Assembly (NCBI GenBank): GCA_964059195.1
Contig: CAXKWD010000002.1
Coordinates: 165,546,559-165,610,558, forward strand
Source: Ectobius pallidus
Taxonomy: Eukaryota; Arthropoda; Insecta; Blattodea; Ectobiidae
Reading direction: 5' to 3'
DNA: 64,000 bases
Made by a program: the position numbers and the translations under genes. How positions within the stretch are numbered: position 1 is the first letter of the stretch; each line of letters opens with the position of its first letter. Under the pieces are notes generated by a model. It saw only the letters and a list, made by a program, of their open reading frames with translations. It did no database searches and was not told the origin of the DNA. Shown one piece after another: positions 38,851 through 53,065 of the stretch.

Positions 38851-41262
38851 GGGAAAAAAACAGTTTCAACTGCCTTTGGCATATAAACTTATGTTTCCTC
38901 GGAAACACAAGACATTTTTGAGATTATATTGTTAATGTAAAAATATTTTTTATTCTTGGAGATGAAAATCGCGCAGGATTTTAGAAAAGTCGAAATAAAA
39001 CCATTTTATCAGCCTATTACATAAAAACTCCCAAGAGACGAACGTCATAACATTTCATTGCGAATAAAAGCGTGTACATCAACAAAAATATGTACCATAG
39101 TTTACGAGATAACGGCTGTCGAACCGTTGAAAACGCCTCACACGAAAAAAGTAATATCGGCAAAAATAACATCATTTACAATTCCGCACACTCACAGCAT
39201 AAAAGAAACTTTCGAAAATAAAAATAAAATCAACGCTTACGGAAGTTGGTAGGGCTGAGAATCCCGGGAAGGCATGATGCTTCTATTAAAAAGTAGGATT
39301 GTATAAGAGTGGAAAAAGAACCGTTTCAACTGCTTTTGCATATAAACTTATGTTTCCTCGGAAACGGAAGAAATTTTTGAGATTATATTGTTAATGTAAA
39401 AACAGTATCTTTTATTCTTCGAGATGAAAGTCGCGCAGGATTTTTGAAAACTCGAAATAAAAACGTTTTATCAGCGTACTACATAAATCCTCCCAAATGA
39501 CAAAAGGCATAACTTTTCATTGGGAATATAACCATGTACATCAACAATAAAAATGTACCATATTTTACGAGATAAAGGCTTTCGAACCGTTGAAAACGCC
39601 TCGCACGAAAAAAGTCATATCGGCAAAAATAACATCTTTTTCAATTCCGCACACTCACGGCATAAAAGAAACTTTCGGAAATAAAAATAAAATCGACGCT
39701 TACGAAAGTTGGCATGGCAGAGAATCCCGGGAGGGCATGCAGCTTCAATAAAAGCACTGGATTTTATAACAGTGTAAAAAAAACAGTTTCAACTGCCTTT
39801 GGCATATAAGCTTATGTTTCCTCGGAAACACAGGACATTTTTGAGATTATATTGTTAATGTAAAAATATTTTTTATTCTTGGAGATGAAAATCGCGCAGG
39901 ATTTTAGAAAAGTCGAAATAAAACCATTTTATCAGCCTATTACATAAAATCTCCCAAGAGACGAACGTCATAACAATTTCATTGCGAATAAAAGCGTGTA
40001 CATCAACAATAAAAATGTACCATAGTTTACGAGATAACGGCTGTCGAACCGTTGAAAACGCCTCACACGAAAAGAGTCATATCGGGAAAAATAACATCTT
40101 TTACAATTCCGCACACTCTCAGCATAAAAGAAACTTTCGGAAATAAAAATAAAATCTACGCTTACGGAAGTTGGTAGGGCTTAGAATCCCGGGAAGGCAT
40201 GCAGCTTCTATTAGAGAGCACGATTGTACAAGAGTGGAAAAAGAACAGTTTCAACTGCTTTTGCAAATTAACTTATGTTTCCTCGGAAACGCAAGAAATT
40301 TTTGAGATTATATTGTTAATGTAAAAACAGTATCTTTTATTCTTGGAGATGAAAATCGCGCAGGATTTTAGAAAACTCGAAATAAAAACGTTTTATCAGC
40401 GTACTACATAAATCCTCCCAAATGACAAAAGGCATAACTTTTCATTGCGAATATAACCATGTACATCAACAATAAAAATGTACCATAGTTTACGAGATAA
40501 AGGTTTTCGAACCGTTGAAAACGCCTCGCACGAAAAAAGTCATATCGGCAAAAATAACATCTTTTTCAATTCCGCACACTCACGGCATAAAAGATACTTT
40601 CGGAAATAAAAATAAAATCGACGCTTACGAAAGTTGGCATGGCAGAGAATCCCGGGAAGGCATGCAGCTTCTATAAAAGCGCAGGATTTTATAACAGTGT
40701 AAAAAAAACAGTTTCAACTGCCTAAGGCATATAAACTTATGTTTCCTCGGAAACACAAGACATTTTTGAGATTATATTATTAATGTAAAAACAATATTTT
40801 GTATTCTTGGAGATGAAAGTCGCGCAGGATTTTAGAAAAGTCGAAATAAAACCATTTTATCAGCCTAGTACATAAAAACTCCCAAGAGACGAACGTCATA
40901 ACATTTCATTGCGAATAAAACCGTGTACATCAACAATAAAAATGTACCATAGTTTACGTGATAACGGCTGTCGAACCGTTGAAAACGCCTCGCACGAAAA
41001 AAGTCATATCGGCAGAAATAACATCTTTTTCAATTCCGCACACTCCCAGCATAAAAGAAACTTACGGAAATAAAAATAAAATCGACGCTTACGAAAGTGG
41101 CATGGCTGAGAATCCCGGGAAGGCATGCAGCTTCTATAAAAGCGCAGGATTCTATAACAGTGGGGAAAAAAACAGTTTCAACTGCCTTTGGCATATAAAC
41201 TTATGTTTCCTCGGAAACACAAGACTTTTTCAGATTATATTGTTAATGTAAAAACAGTATCT

Positions 41263-42260
41263 TTTATTCTTGGAGATGAAAATCGCGCAGGATTTTAGAA
41301 AACTCGAAATAAAAACGTTTTATAAGCGTACTACATAAATCCTCCCAAATGACAAAAGGCATAACTTTTCATTGCGAATATAACCATGTACATCAACAAT
41401 AAAAATGTACCATAGTTTACGAGATAAAGGCTTTCGAACCGTTGAAAACGCCTCGCACGAAAAAAGTCATATCGGCAAAAATAACATCTTTTTCAATTCC
41501 GCACACTCACGGCATAAAAGATACTTTCGGAAATAAAAATAAAATCGACGCTTACGAAAGTTGGCATGGCAGAGAATCCCGGGAAGGCATGCAGCTTCTA
41601 TAAAAGCGCAGGATTTTATAACAGTGTAAAAAAAACAGTTTCAACTGCCTAAGGCATATAAACTTATGTTTCCTCCGAAACACAAGACATTTTTGAGATT
41701 ATATTGTTAATGTAAAAACAATATTTTTTATTCTTGGAGATGAATGTCGCGCAGGATTTTAGAAAAGTCGAAATAAAATCATTTTATCAGCCTAGTACAT
41801 AAAAACTCCCAAGAGACGAACGTCATAACATTTCATTGCGAATAAAACCGTGTACATCAACAATAAAAATGTACCATAGTTTACGAGATAACGGCTGTCG
41901 AAACGTTGAAAACGACTCACACGAAAAAAGTCATATCGGCAAAAATAACATCTTTTTCAAATCCGCATACTCACAGCATAAAAGAAACTTTCGGAAATAA
42001 AACTAAAATCGACGCTAACGGAAGTTGGCAGGGCTGAGAATCCCGGGAAGGCATGCAGCTTCTATTAAAGCGCAGGATTGTATAAGAGTGAAAAAAGAAC
42101 AGTTTCAACTGCTTTTGCATATAAACTTATGTTTCCTCGGAAACACAAGACATTTTTGAGATTATATTGTTAATGTAAAAACAATATTTTTTATTCTTGG
42201 AGATGAAAATCGCGAAGGATTTTACAAAAGTCGATATAAAACCATTTTATCAGCCTAGTA
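41263..42260 (+). repeat. 8-mer-offset direct repeat in array C, copy 2
   Basis: Partner of 37.56 kb onward, up to the ATCGCGAAGGATTTTACAAA segment, which also appears at 38.50, 46.37 and 63.52 kb. After about 42.26 kb this copy continues as the 46.4 kb-type unit rather than the 38.6 kb type. Confidence 0.65.
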
Positions 42261-43099
42261 CATAAAAACTCCCAAGAGACGAACGTCATAACATTTCATT
42301 GCGAATAAAACAGTGTACATCAACAATAAAAATGTACCATAGTTTACGAGATAACGGCTGTCGAACCGTTGAAAACGTCTCGCACGAAAAAAGTCATATC
42401 GGCAAAAATAACATCTTTTACAATTCCGCACACTCACAGCATAAAAGAAACTTCGGAAATAAAATAAAATCGACGCTTACGAAAGTTGGCACGGCTGAGA
42501 ATCCCGGGAAGGAATGCAGCTTCTATAAAAGCGCTGAATTGTATAAAAGTGGACAAAAAACAGTTTCAACTGCCTTTGTCATATAAACTTATGTTTCCTC
42601 GGAAACACAAGACATTTTTGAGATTATATTGTTAATGTAAAAGCAATATTTTTTATTCTTAAGATGAAAATCGCGCAGGATTTTAGAAAAGTCGAAATAA
42701 AACCATTTTATCAGCCTAGTACATAAAAACTCCCAAGAGACGAACGTCATAACATTTCATTGCGAATAAAAGCGTGTACATCAACAATAAAAATGTACCA
42801 TAGTTTACGAGATAACGGCTGTCGAACCGTTGAAAACGACTCACACGATAAGAGTCATATCGGCAAAAAAAAACATCTTTTATAATTCCGCATACTCACA
42901 GCATAAAAGAAATTTTCGGAAATAAAAATAAAATCGACGCTAACGGAAGTTGGAAGGGCTGAGAATCCCGGGAAGGCATGCAGCTTCTATTAAAGCGCAG
43001 GATTGTATAAGAGTGGAAAAAGAACAGTTTCAACTGCTTTTGCATATAAACTTATGTTTCCTCGGAAACACAAGACATTTTTGAGATTATATTGTTAAT

Positions 43100-46000
43100 G
43101 TAAAAACAATATATTTTATTCTTGGAGATGAAAGTCGCGCAGGATCTCAGAAAAGTCGAAATAAAACCATTTTATCAGCCTAGTACATAAAAACTCAAAA
43201 GAGACGAACGTCATAACATTTCATTGGGAATAAAAGCGTGTACATCAACAATAAAAATGTACCATAGTTTACGAGATAACGACTGTCGAACCGTTGAAAA
43301 CGACTCACACGAAAAAAGTCATATCGGCAAAAATAACATCTTTTACGATTCCGCATACTCACAGCATAAAAGAAACTTTCGGAAATGAAAATATAATCGA
43401 CGCTAACGGAGGTTGGCAGGGCTGAGAATCCCGGGAAGGCATGCAGCTTCTATTAAAGCACAGGATTGTATAAGAGTGCAAACAGTTTCAACTGCTTTTG
43501 CATATAAACTTATGTCTCCTCGGAAACACAAGACATTTTTAAGATTATATTGTTAATGTAAAAACAATATTTTTTAGTCTTGGAGATGAAAGTCGCGCAG
43601 GATTTTAGAAAAGTCGAAATAAAACCATTTTATCAGCCTAGTACATAAAAACTCCCAAGAGACGAACGTCATAACATTTCATTGCGAATAAAACAGTGTA
43701 CATCAACAATAAAAATGTACCATAGTTTACGAGATAACGGCTGACGAACCGTTGAAAACGCCTCGCACGAAAAAAGTCATATCGGCAAAAATAACATCCT
43801 TTTCTATTCCGCACACTCCCAGCATAGAAGAAACTTACGGAAATAAAAATAAAATCGACGCTTACGAAAGGTGGCATGGCTGAGAATCCCGGGAAGGCAT
43901 GCAGCTTCTATAAAAGCGCAGGATTGTATAACAGGGGGAAAAAAAACAGTTTCATCTGCCTTTGGCATATAAACTTATGTTTCCTCGGAAACACAAGACA
44001 CTTTTGAGATTATATTGTTAATGTAAAAACAATATTTTTTATTCTTGGAGATGAAAATCGCGCAGGATTTTAGAAAAGTCGAAATAAAACCATTTTATCA
44101 GCCTATTACATAAAATCTCCCAAGAGACGAACGTCATAACATTTCATTGCGAATAAAAGCGTGTACATCAACAATAAAAATGTACCATAGTTTACGAGAT
44201 AACGGCTGTCGAACCGTTGAAAACGCCTCACACGAAAAGAGTCATATCGGCAAAAATAACATCTTTTACAATTCTGCACACTCTCAGCATAAAAGAAACT
44301 TTCGGAAATAATAATAAAATCTACGCCTACGGAAGATGGTAGGGCTTAGAATCCCGGGAAGGCATGCAGCTTCTATTAAAGAGCACGATTGTATAAGAGT
44401 GGAAAAAGAACAGTTTCAACTGCTTTTGCATATTAACTTATGTTTCCTCGGAAACGCAAGAAATTTTTGAGATTATATTGTTAATGTAAAAACAGTATCA
44501 TTTATTCTTGGAGATGAAAATCGCGCAGGATTATAGAAAACTCGAAATAAAAACGTTTTACCAGCGTACTACATAAATCCTCCCAAATGACAAAAGGCAT
44601 AACTTTTCATTGCGAATATAACCATGTACATCAACAATAAAAATGTACAATAGTTTACGAGATAAAGGCTTTCGAACCGTTGAAAACGCCTCGCACGAAA
44701 AAAGTCATATTGGCAAAAATAACATCTTTTTCAATTCCGCACACTCACGGCATAAAAGATACTTTCGGAAATAAAAATAAAATCGACGCTTACGAAAGTT
44801 GGCATGGCAGAGAATCCCGGGAAGGCATGCAGCTTCTATAAAAGCGCAGGATTTTATAACAGTGTAAAAAAACAGTTTCAACTGAGTAAGGCATATAAAC
44901 TTATGTTTCCTCCGAAACACAAGACATTTTTGAGATTATATTGTTAATGTAAAAACAATATTTTTTATTCTTGGAGATGAAAGTCGCGCAGGATTTTAGA
45001 AAAGTCGAAATAAAACCATTTTATCAGCCTAGTACATAAAAACTCCCAAGAGACGAACGTCATAACATTTCATTGCGAATAAAACCGTGTACATCAACAA
45101 TAAAAATGTACCATAGTTTACGAGATAACGGCTGTCGAAGCGTTGAAAACGCCTCGCACGAAAATAGTCATATCGGCAAAAGTAACGTCTTTTACAGTTC
45201 CGCACACTCACAGCATAAAAGAAACTTTCGGAAATAAAAATAAAATCGACGCTAACGAAAGTTGACAGGGCTGAGTATCCCGGGAAGGCATGCAGCTCCT
45301 ATAAAAGCGCAGGATTGTATAACAGTGGGGAAAAAAACAGTTTCAACTGCCTTTGGCATAAAAACTTATGTTTCCTCGGAAACACAAGACATTTTTGAGA
45401 TTATATTGTTAACGTAAAAACAGTATCTTTTATTCTTGGAGATGAAAATCGCGCAGGATTTTAAAAAACTCGAAATAAAAACGTTTTATCAGCGTACTAC
45501 ATAAATCCTCCCAAATGACAAAAGGCATAACTTTTCATTGCGAATATAACCATGTACATCAACAATAAAAATGTACAATAGTTTACGAGATAAAGGCTTT
45601 CGAACCGTTGAAAACGCCTCGCACGAAAAAAGTCACATCGGCAAAAATAACATCTTTTACAATTCCGCACACTCACAGCATAAAAAACCTTTCGGAAATA
45701 AAAATAAAATCGACGCTTACGAAAGTTGGCAGGCTGAGAATCCCAGGAAGGGATGCAGCTTCTATAAAAGCGGAGGATTGTATAAAAGTGGAAAAAAAAA
45801 GTTTCAACTGCCTTTGGCATATAAACTTATGTTTCCTCGTAAACACAAGACATTTTTGAGATTATATTGTTAATGAAAAAAAATATTTTTTATTCTTGGA
45901 GATGAAAATCGCGCAGGATTTCAGAAAAGTCGATATAAAACCATTTTATCAGCCTAGTACATATAAACTCCCAAGAGACGAACGTCATAACATTTCATTG

Positions 46001-46700
46001 CGAAAAAAAGCGTGTACATCAACAATAAAAATGTACCATAGTTTACGAGATAACGGCTGTCGAAACGTTGAAAACGACTCACACGAAAAAAGTCATATCG
46101 GCAAAAATAACATCTTTTTCAAATCCGCATACTCACAGCATAAAATAAACTTTCGGAAATAAAACTAAAATCGACGCCAACGGAAGTTGGCAGGGCTGAG
46201 AATCCCGGGAAGGCATGCAGCTTCTATTAAAGCGCAGGATAGTATAAGAGTGGAAAAAGAACAGGTTCAACTGCTTTTGCATATAAACTTATGTTTCCTC
46301 GGAAACACAAGACATTTTTGAGATTATATTGTTAATGTAAAAACAATATTTTTTATTCTTGGAGATGAAAATCGCGAAGGATTTTACAAAAGTCGATATA
46401 AAACCATTTTATCAGCCTAGTACATAAAAACTCCCAAGAGACGAACGTCATAACATTTCATTGCGAATAAAACAGTGTACATCAACAATAAAAATGTACC
46501 ATAGTTTACGAGATAACGGCTGTCGAACCGTTGAAAACGTCTCGCACGAAAAAAGTCATATCGGCAAAAATAACATCTTTTACAATTCCGCACACTCACA
46601 GCATAAAAGAAACTTCGGAAATAAAAATAAAATCGACGATTACGAAAGTTGGCAGGGCTGAGAATCCCGGGAAGGAATGCAGCTTCTATAAAAGCGCTGA
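43100..46700 (+). repeat. Array C higher-order unit, occurrence 2, and 17,145 bp-offset block copy 1
   Basis: Anchors 43430, 43888, 44353, 44816 and 45279 follow the five-unit order, and 45742, 46204 and 46666 continue it. From about 45.0 to 46.66 kb the offset to 62.2-63.8 kb is exactly 17,145 bp, including the rare CCCAGG anchor at 45742. Further left the offset drifts by 1-7 bp, partly because the unit at 43430 is only 458 bp (GAGTGCAAACAG lacks AAAAGAA near 43.48 kb). Confidence 0.72.
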
Positions 46701-48894
46701 ATTGTATAAAAGTGGACAAAAAACAGTTTCAACTGCCTTTGGCATATAAACTTATGTTTCCTCGGAAACACAAGACATTTTTGAGATTATATTGTTAATG
46801 TAAAAGCAATATTTTTATTCTTAAGATGAAAATCGCGCAGGATTTTAGAAAAGTCGAAATAAAACCATTTTATCAGCCTAGTACATAAAAACTCCCAAGA
46901 GACGAACGTCATAACATTTCATTGCGAATAAAAGCGTGTACATCAACAATAAAAATGTACCATAGTTTACGAGATAACGGCTGTCGAACCGTTGAAAACG
47001 ACTCACACGATAAGAGTCATATCGGCAAAAAAAACATCTTTTATAATTCCGCATACTCACAGCATAAAAGAAATTTTCGGAAATAAAAATAAAATCGACG
47101 CTAACGGAAGTTGGAAGGGCTGAGAATCCCGGGAAGGCATGCAGCTTCTATTAAAGCGCAGGATTGTATAAGAGTGGAAAAAGAACAGTTTCAACTGCTT
47201 TTGCATATAAACTTATGTTTCCTCGGAAACACAAGACATTTTTGAGATTATATTGTTAATGTAAAAACAATATATTTTATTCTTGGAGATGAAAGTCGCG
47301 CAGGATCTCAGAAAAGTCGAAATAAAACCATTTTATCAGCCTAGTACATAAAAACTCCCAAGAGACGAACGTCATAACATTTCATTGGGAATAAAAGCGT
47401 GTACATCAACAATAAAAATGTACCATAGTTTACGAGATAACGACTGTCGAACCGTTGAAAACGACTCACACGAAAAAAGTCATATCGGCAAAAATAACAT
47501 CTTTTACGATTCCGCATACTCACAGCATAAAAGAAACTTTCGGAAATGAAAATATAATCGACGCTAACGGAGGTTGGCAGGGCTGAGAAACCCGGGAAGG
47601 CATGCAGCTTCTATTAAAGCACAGGATTGTATAAGAGTGCAAAAAGAACAGTTTCAACTGCTTTTGCATATAAACTTATGTCTCCTCGGAAACACAAGAC
47701 ATTTTTGAGATTATATTGTTAATGTAAAAACAATATTTCTTATTCTTGGACATGAAAGTCGCGCAGGATTTTAGAAAAGTCGAAATAAAACCATTTTATC
47801 AGCCTAGTACATAAAAACTCCCAAGAGACGAACGTCATAACATTTCATTGCGAATAAAACAGTGTACATCAACAATAAAAATGTACCATAGTTTACGAGA
47901 TAACGGCTGACGAACCGTTGAAAACGCCTCGCACGAAAAAAGTCATATCGGCAAAAATAACATCCTTTTCAATTCCGCACACTCCCAGCATAGAAGAAAC
48001 TTACGGAAATAAAAATAAAATCGACGCTTACGAAAGGTGGCATGGCTGAGAATCCCGGGAAGGCATGCAGCTTCTATAAAAGCGCAGGATTGTATAACAG
48101 GGGGAAAAAAACAGTTTCATCTGCCTTTGGCATATAAACTTATGTTTCCTCGGAAACACAAGACACTTTTGAGATTATATTGTTAATGTAAAAACAATAT
48201 TTTTTATTCTTGGAGATGAAAATCGCGCAGGATTTTAGAAAAGTCGAAATAAAACCATTTTATCAGCCTATTACGTAAAATCTCCCATGAGACGAACGTC
48301 ATAACATTTCATTGCGAATAAAAGCGTGTACATCAACAATAAAAATGTACCATAGTTTACGAGATAACGGCTGTCGAACCGTTGAAAACGCCTCACACGA
48401 AAAGAGTCATATCGGCAAAAATAACATCTTTTACAATTCTGCACACTCTCAGCATAAAAGAAACTTTCGGAAATAATAATAAAATCTACGCCTACGGAAG
48501 ATGGTAGGGCTTAGAATCCCGGGAAGGCATGCAGCTTCTATTAAAGAGCACGATTGTATAAGAGTGGAAAAAGAACAGTTTCAACTGCTTTGGCATATAA
48601 ACTTATGTTTCCTCGGAAACACAAGACATTTTTAAGATTATATTGTTAATGTAAAAACAATATTTTTTATTCTTGGAGATGAAAGTCGCGCAGGATTTTA
48701 GAAAAGTCGAAATAAAACCATTTTATCAGCCTAGTACATAAAAACTCCCAAGAGACGATCGTCATAACATTTCATTGCGAATAAAACCGTGTACATAAAC
48801 AATAAAAATGTACCATAGTTTACGTGATAACGGCTGTCGAACCGTTGAAAACGCCTCGCACGAAAAAAGTCATATCGGCAGAAATAACATCTTT

Positions 48895-51800
48895 TTCAGT
48901 TCCGCACACTCCCAGCATAAAAGAAACTTACGGAAATAAAAATAAAATCGACGCTTACGAAAGTTGGCATGGCTGAGAATCCCGGGAAGGCATGCTGCTT
49001 CTATAAAAGCGCAGGATTGTATAACAGTGGGGAAAAAAACAGTTTCAACTGCCTTTGGCATATAAACTTATGTTTCCTCGGAAACACAAGACATTTTTGA
49101 GATTATATTGTTAACGTAAAAACAGTATCTTTTATTCTTGGAGATGAAAATCGCGCAGGATTTTAAAAAACTCGAAATAAAAACGTTTTATCAGCGTACT
49201 ACATAAATCCTCCCAAATGACAAAAGGCATAACTTTTCATTGCGAATATAACCATGTACATCAACAATAAAAATGTACCATAGTTTACGAGATAAAGGCT
49301 TTCCAACCGTTGAAAACGCCTCGCACGAAAAAAGTCATATCGGCAAAAATAACATCTTTTTCAATTCCGCACACTCAAGGCATAAAAGAAACTTTCGGAA
49401 ATAAAAATAAAATCGACGCTTACGAAAGTTGGCATGGCAGAGAATCCCGGGAAGGCATGCAGCTTCTATAAAAGCACTGGATTTTATAACAGTGTAAAAA
49501 AAACAGTTTCAACTGCCTTTGGCATATAAGCTTATGTTTCCTCGGAAACACAAGACATTTTTGAGATTATATTGTTAATGTAAAAATATTTTTTATTCTT
49601 GGAGATGAAAATCGCGCAGGATTTTAGAAAAGTCGAAATAAAATCATTTTATCAGCCTATTACATAAAAACTCCCAAGAGACGAACGTCATAACATTTCA
49701 TTGCGAATAAAACAGTGTACATCAACAATAAAAATGTACCATAGTTTACGAGATAACGGCTGACGAACCGTTGAAAACGCCTCGCACGAAAAAAGTCATA
49801 TCGGCAAAAATAACATCCTTTTCAATTCCGCACACTCCCAGCATAGAAGAAACTTACGGAAATAAAAATAAAATCGACGCTTACGTAAGGTGGCATGGCT
49901 GAGAATCCCGGGAAGGCATGCAGCTTCTATAAAAGCGCAGGATTGTATAACAGGGGGAAAAAAACAGTTTCATCTGCCTTTGGCATATAAACTTATGTTT
50001 CCTCGGAAACACAAGACACTTTTGAGATTATATTGTTAATGTAAAAACAATATTTTTTATTCTTGGAGATGAAAATCGCGCAGGATTTTAGAAAAGTCGA
50101 AATAAAACCATTTTATCAGCCTATTACAAAAAATCTCCCATGAGACGAACGTCATAACATTTCATTGCGAATAAAAGCGTGTACATCAACAATAAAAATG
50201 TACCATAGTTTACGAGATAACGGCTGTCGAACCGTTGAAAACGCCTCACACGAAAAGAGTCATATCGGCAAAAATAACATCTTTTACAATTCTGCACACT
50301 CTCAGCATAAAAGAAACTTTCGGAAATAATAATAAAGTCTACGCCTACGGAAGATGGTAGGGCTTAGAATCCCGGGAAGGCATGCAGCTTCTATTAAAGA
50401 GCACGATTGTATAAGAGTGGAAAAAGAACAGTTTCAACTGCTTTGGCATATAAACTTATGTTTCCTCGGAAACACAAGACATTTTTAAGATTATATTGTT
50501 AATGTAAAAACAATATTTTTTATTCTTGGAGATGAAAGTCGCGCAGGATTTTAGAAAAATCGAAATAAAACCATTTTATCAGCCTAGTACATAAAAACTC
50601 CCAAGAGACGAACGTCATAACATTTCATTGCGAATAAAACCGTGTACATCAACAATAAAAATGTACCATAGTTTACGTGATAACGGCTGTCGAACCGTTG
50701 AAAACGCCTCGCACGAAAAAAGTCATATCGGCAGAAATAACATCTTTTTCAGTTCCGCACACTCCCAGCATAAAAGAAACTTACGGAAATAAAAATAAAA
50801 TCGACGCTTACGAAAGTTGGCATGGCTGAGAATCCCGGGAAGGCATGCTGCTTCTATAAAAGCGCAGGATTGTATAACAGTGGGGAAAAAAACAGTTTCA
50901 ACTGCCTTTGGCATATAAACTTATGTTTCCTCGGAAACACAAGACATTTTTGAGATTATATTGTTAACGTAAAAACAGTATCTTTTATTCTTGGAGATGA
51001 AAATCGCGCAGGATTTTAAAAAACTCGAAATAAAAACGTTTTATCAGCGTACTACATAAATCCTCCCAAATGACAAAAGGCATAACTTTTCATTGCGAAT
51101 ATAACCATGTACATCAACAATAAAAATGTACCATAGTTTACGAGATAAAGGCTTTCGAACCGTTGAAAACGCCTCGCACGAAAAAAGTCATATCGGCAAA
51201 AATAACATCTTTTTCAATTCCGCACACTCACGGCATAAAAGAAACTTTCGGAAATAAAAATAAAATCGACGCTTACGAAAGTTGGCATGGCAGAGAATCC
51301 CGGGAAGGCATGCAGCTTCTATAAAAGCACTGGATTTTATAACAGTGTAAAAAAAACAGTTTCAACTGCCTTTGGCATATAAGCTTATGTTTCCTCGGAA
51401 ACACAAGACATTTTTGAGATTATATTGTTAATGTAAAAATATTTTTTATTCTTGGAGATGAAAATCGCGCAGGATTTTAGAAAAGTCGAAATAAAATCAT
51501 TTTATCAGCCTATTACATAAAAACTCCCAAGAGACGAACGTCATAACATTTCATTGCGAATAAAACCGTGTACATCAACAATAAAAATGTACCATAGTTT
51601 ACGTGATAACGGCTGTCGAACCGTTGAAAACGCCTCGCACGAAAAAAGTCATATCGGCAGAAATAACATCTTTTTCAGTTCCGCACACTCCCAGCATAAA
51701 AGAAACTTACGGAAATAAAAATAAAATCGACGCTTACGAAAGTTGGCATGGCTGAGAATCCCGGGAAGGCATGCAGCTTCTATAAAAGCGCAGGATTGTA

Positions 51801-53065
51801 TAACAGTGGGGAAAAAAACAGTTTCAACTGCCTTTGGCATATAAACTTGTGTTTCCTCGGAAACACAAGACATTTTTGAGATTATATTGTTAACGTAAAA
51901 ACAGTATCTTTTATTCTTGGAGATGAAAATCGCGCAGGATTTTAAAAAACTCGAAATAAAAACGTTTTATCAGCGTACTACATAATTCCTCCCAAATGAC
52001 AAAAGACATAACTTTTCATTGCGAATATAACCATGTACATCAACAATAAAAATGTACCATAGTTTACGAGATAAAGGCTTTCGAACCGTTGAAAACGCCT
52101 CGCACGAAAAAAGTCATATCGGCAAAAATAACATCTTTTTCAATTCCGCACACTCACGGCATAAAAGAAACTTTCGGAAATAAAAATAAAATCGACGCTT
52201 ACGAAAGTTGGCATGGCAGAGAATCCCGGGAAGGCAAGCAGCTTCTATTAAAGCGCAGGATTGTATAAGAGTGGAAAAAGAACAGTTTCAACTGCTTTTG
52301 CATATAAACTTATGTTTCCTCGGAAACACAAGACATTTTTGAGATTATATTGATAATGTAAAAACAATATATTTTATTCTTGGAGATGAAAGTCGCGCAG
52401 GATCTCAGAAAAGTCGAAATAAAACCATTTTATCAGCCTAGTACATAAAAACTCAAAAGAGACGAACGTCATAACATTTCATTGGGAATAAAAGCGTGTA
52501 CATCAACAATAAAAATGTACCATAGTTTACGAGATAACGACTGTCGAACCGTTGAAAACGACTCACACGAAAAAAGTCATATCGGCAAAAATAACATCTT
52601 TTACGATTCCGCATACTCACAGCATAAAAGAAACTTTCGGAAATGAAAATATAATCGACGCTAACGGAGGTTGGCAGGGCTGAGAATCCCGGGAAGGCAT
52701 GCAGCTTCTATTAAAGCACAGGATTGTATAAGAGTGCAAAAAGAACAGTTTCAACTGCTTTTGCATATAAACTTATGTCTCCTCGGAAACACAAGACATT
52801 TTTAAGATTATATTGTTAATGTAAAAACAATATTTTTTAGTCTTGGAGATGAAAGTCGCGCAGGATTTTAGAAAAGTCGAAATAAAACCATTTTATCAGC
52901 CTAGTACATAAAAACTCCCAAGAGACGAACGTCATAACATTTCATTGCGAATAAAACAGTGTACATCAACAATAAAAATGTACCATAGTTTACGAGATAA
53001 CGGCTGACGAACCGTTGAAAACGCCTCGCACGAAAAAAGTCATATCGGCAAAAATAACATCCTTT
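48895..53065 (+). repeat. 4,170 bp (9-mer) tandem block in array C, copy 1
   Basis: Anchors 48981, 49446, 49907, 50371, 50834, 51299, 51760, 52225 and 52688 are each followed 4,170 bp later by the same type of unit. The right limit is a crossover near 53065. The unit there starts CATCCTTTTCAG like 57.2 kb, then switches to CATAAAAG like 48.9 kb. Copies differ at a few sites: TTACAAAAAATC at 50126 against TTACATAAAATC, AAAGTCTACGCC at 50335 against AAATCTACGCTT, and CGCCTCG against CGACTCG near 51171. Confidence 0.8.
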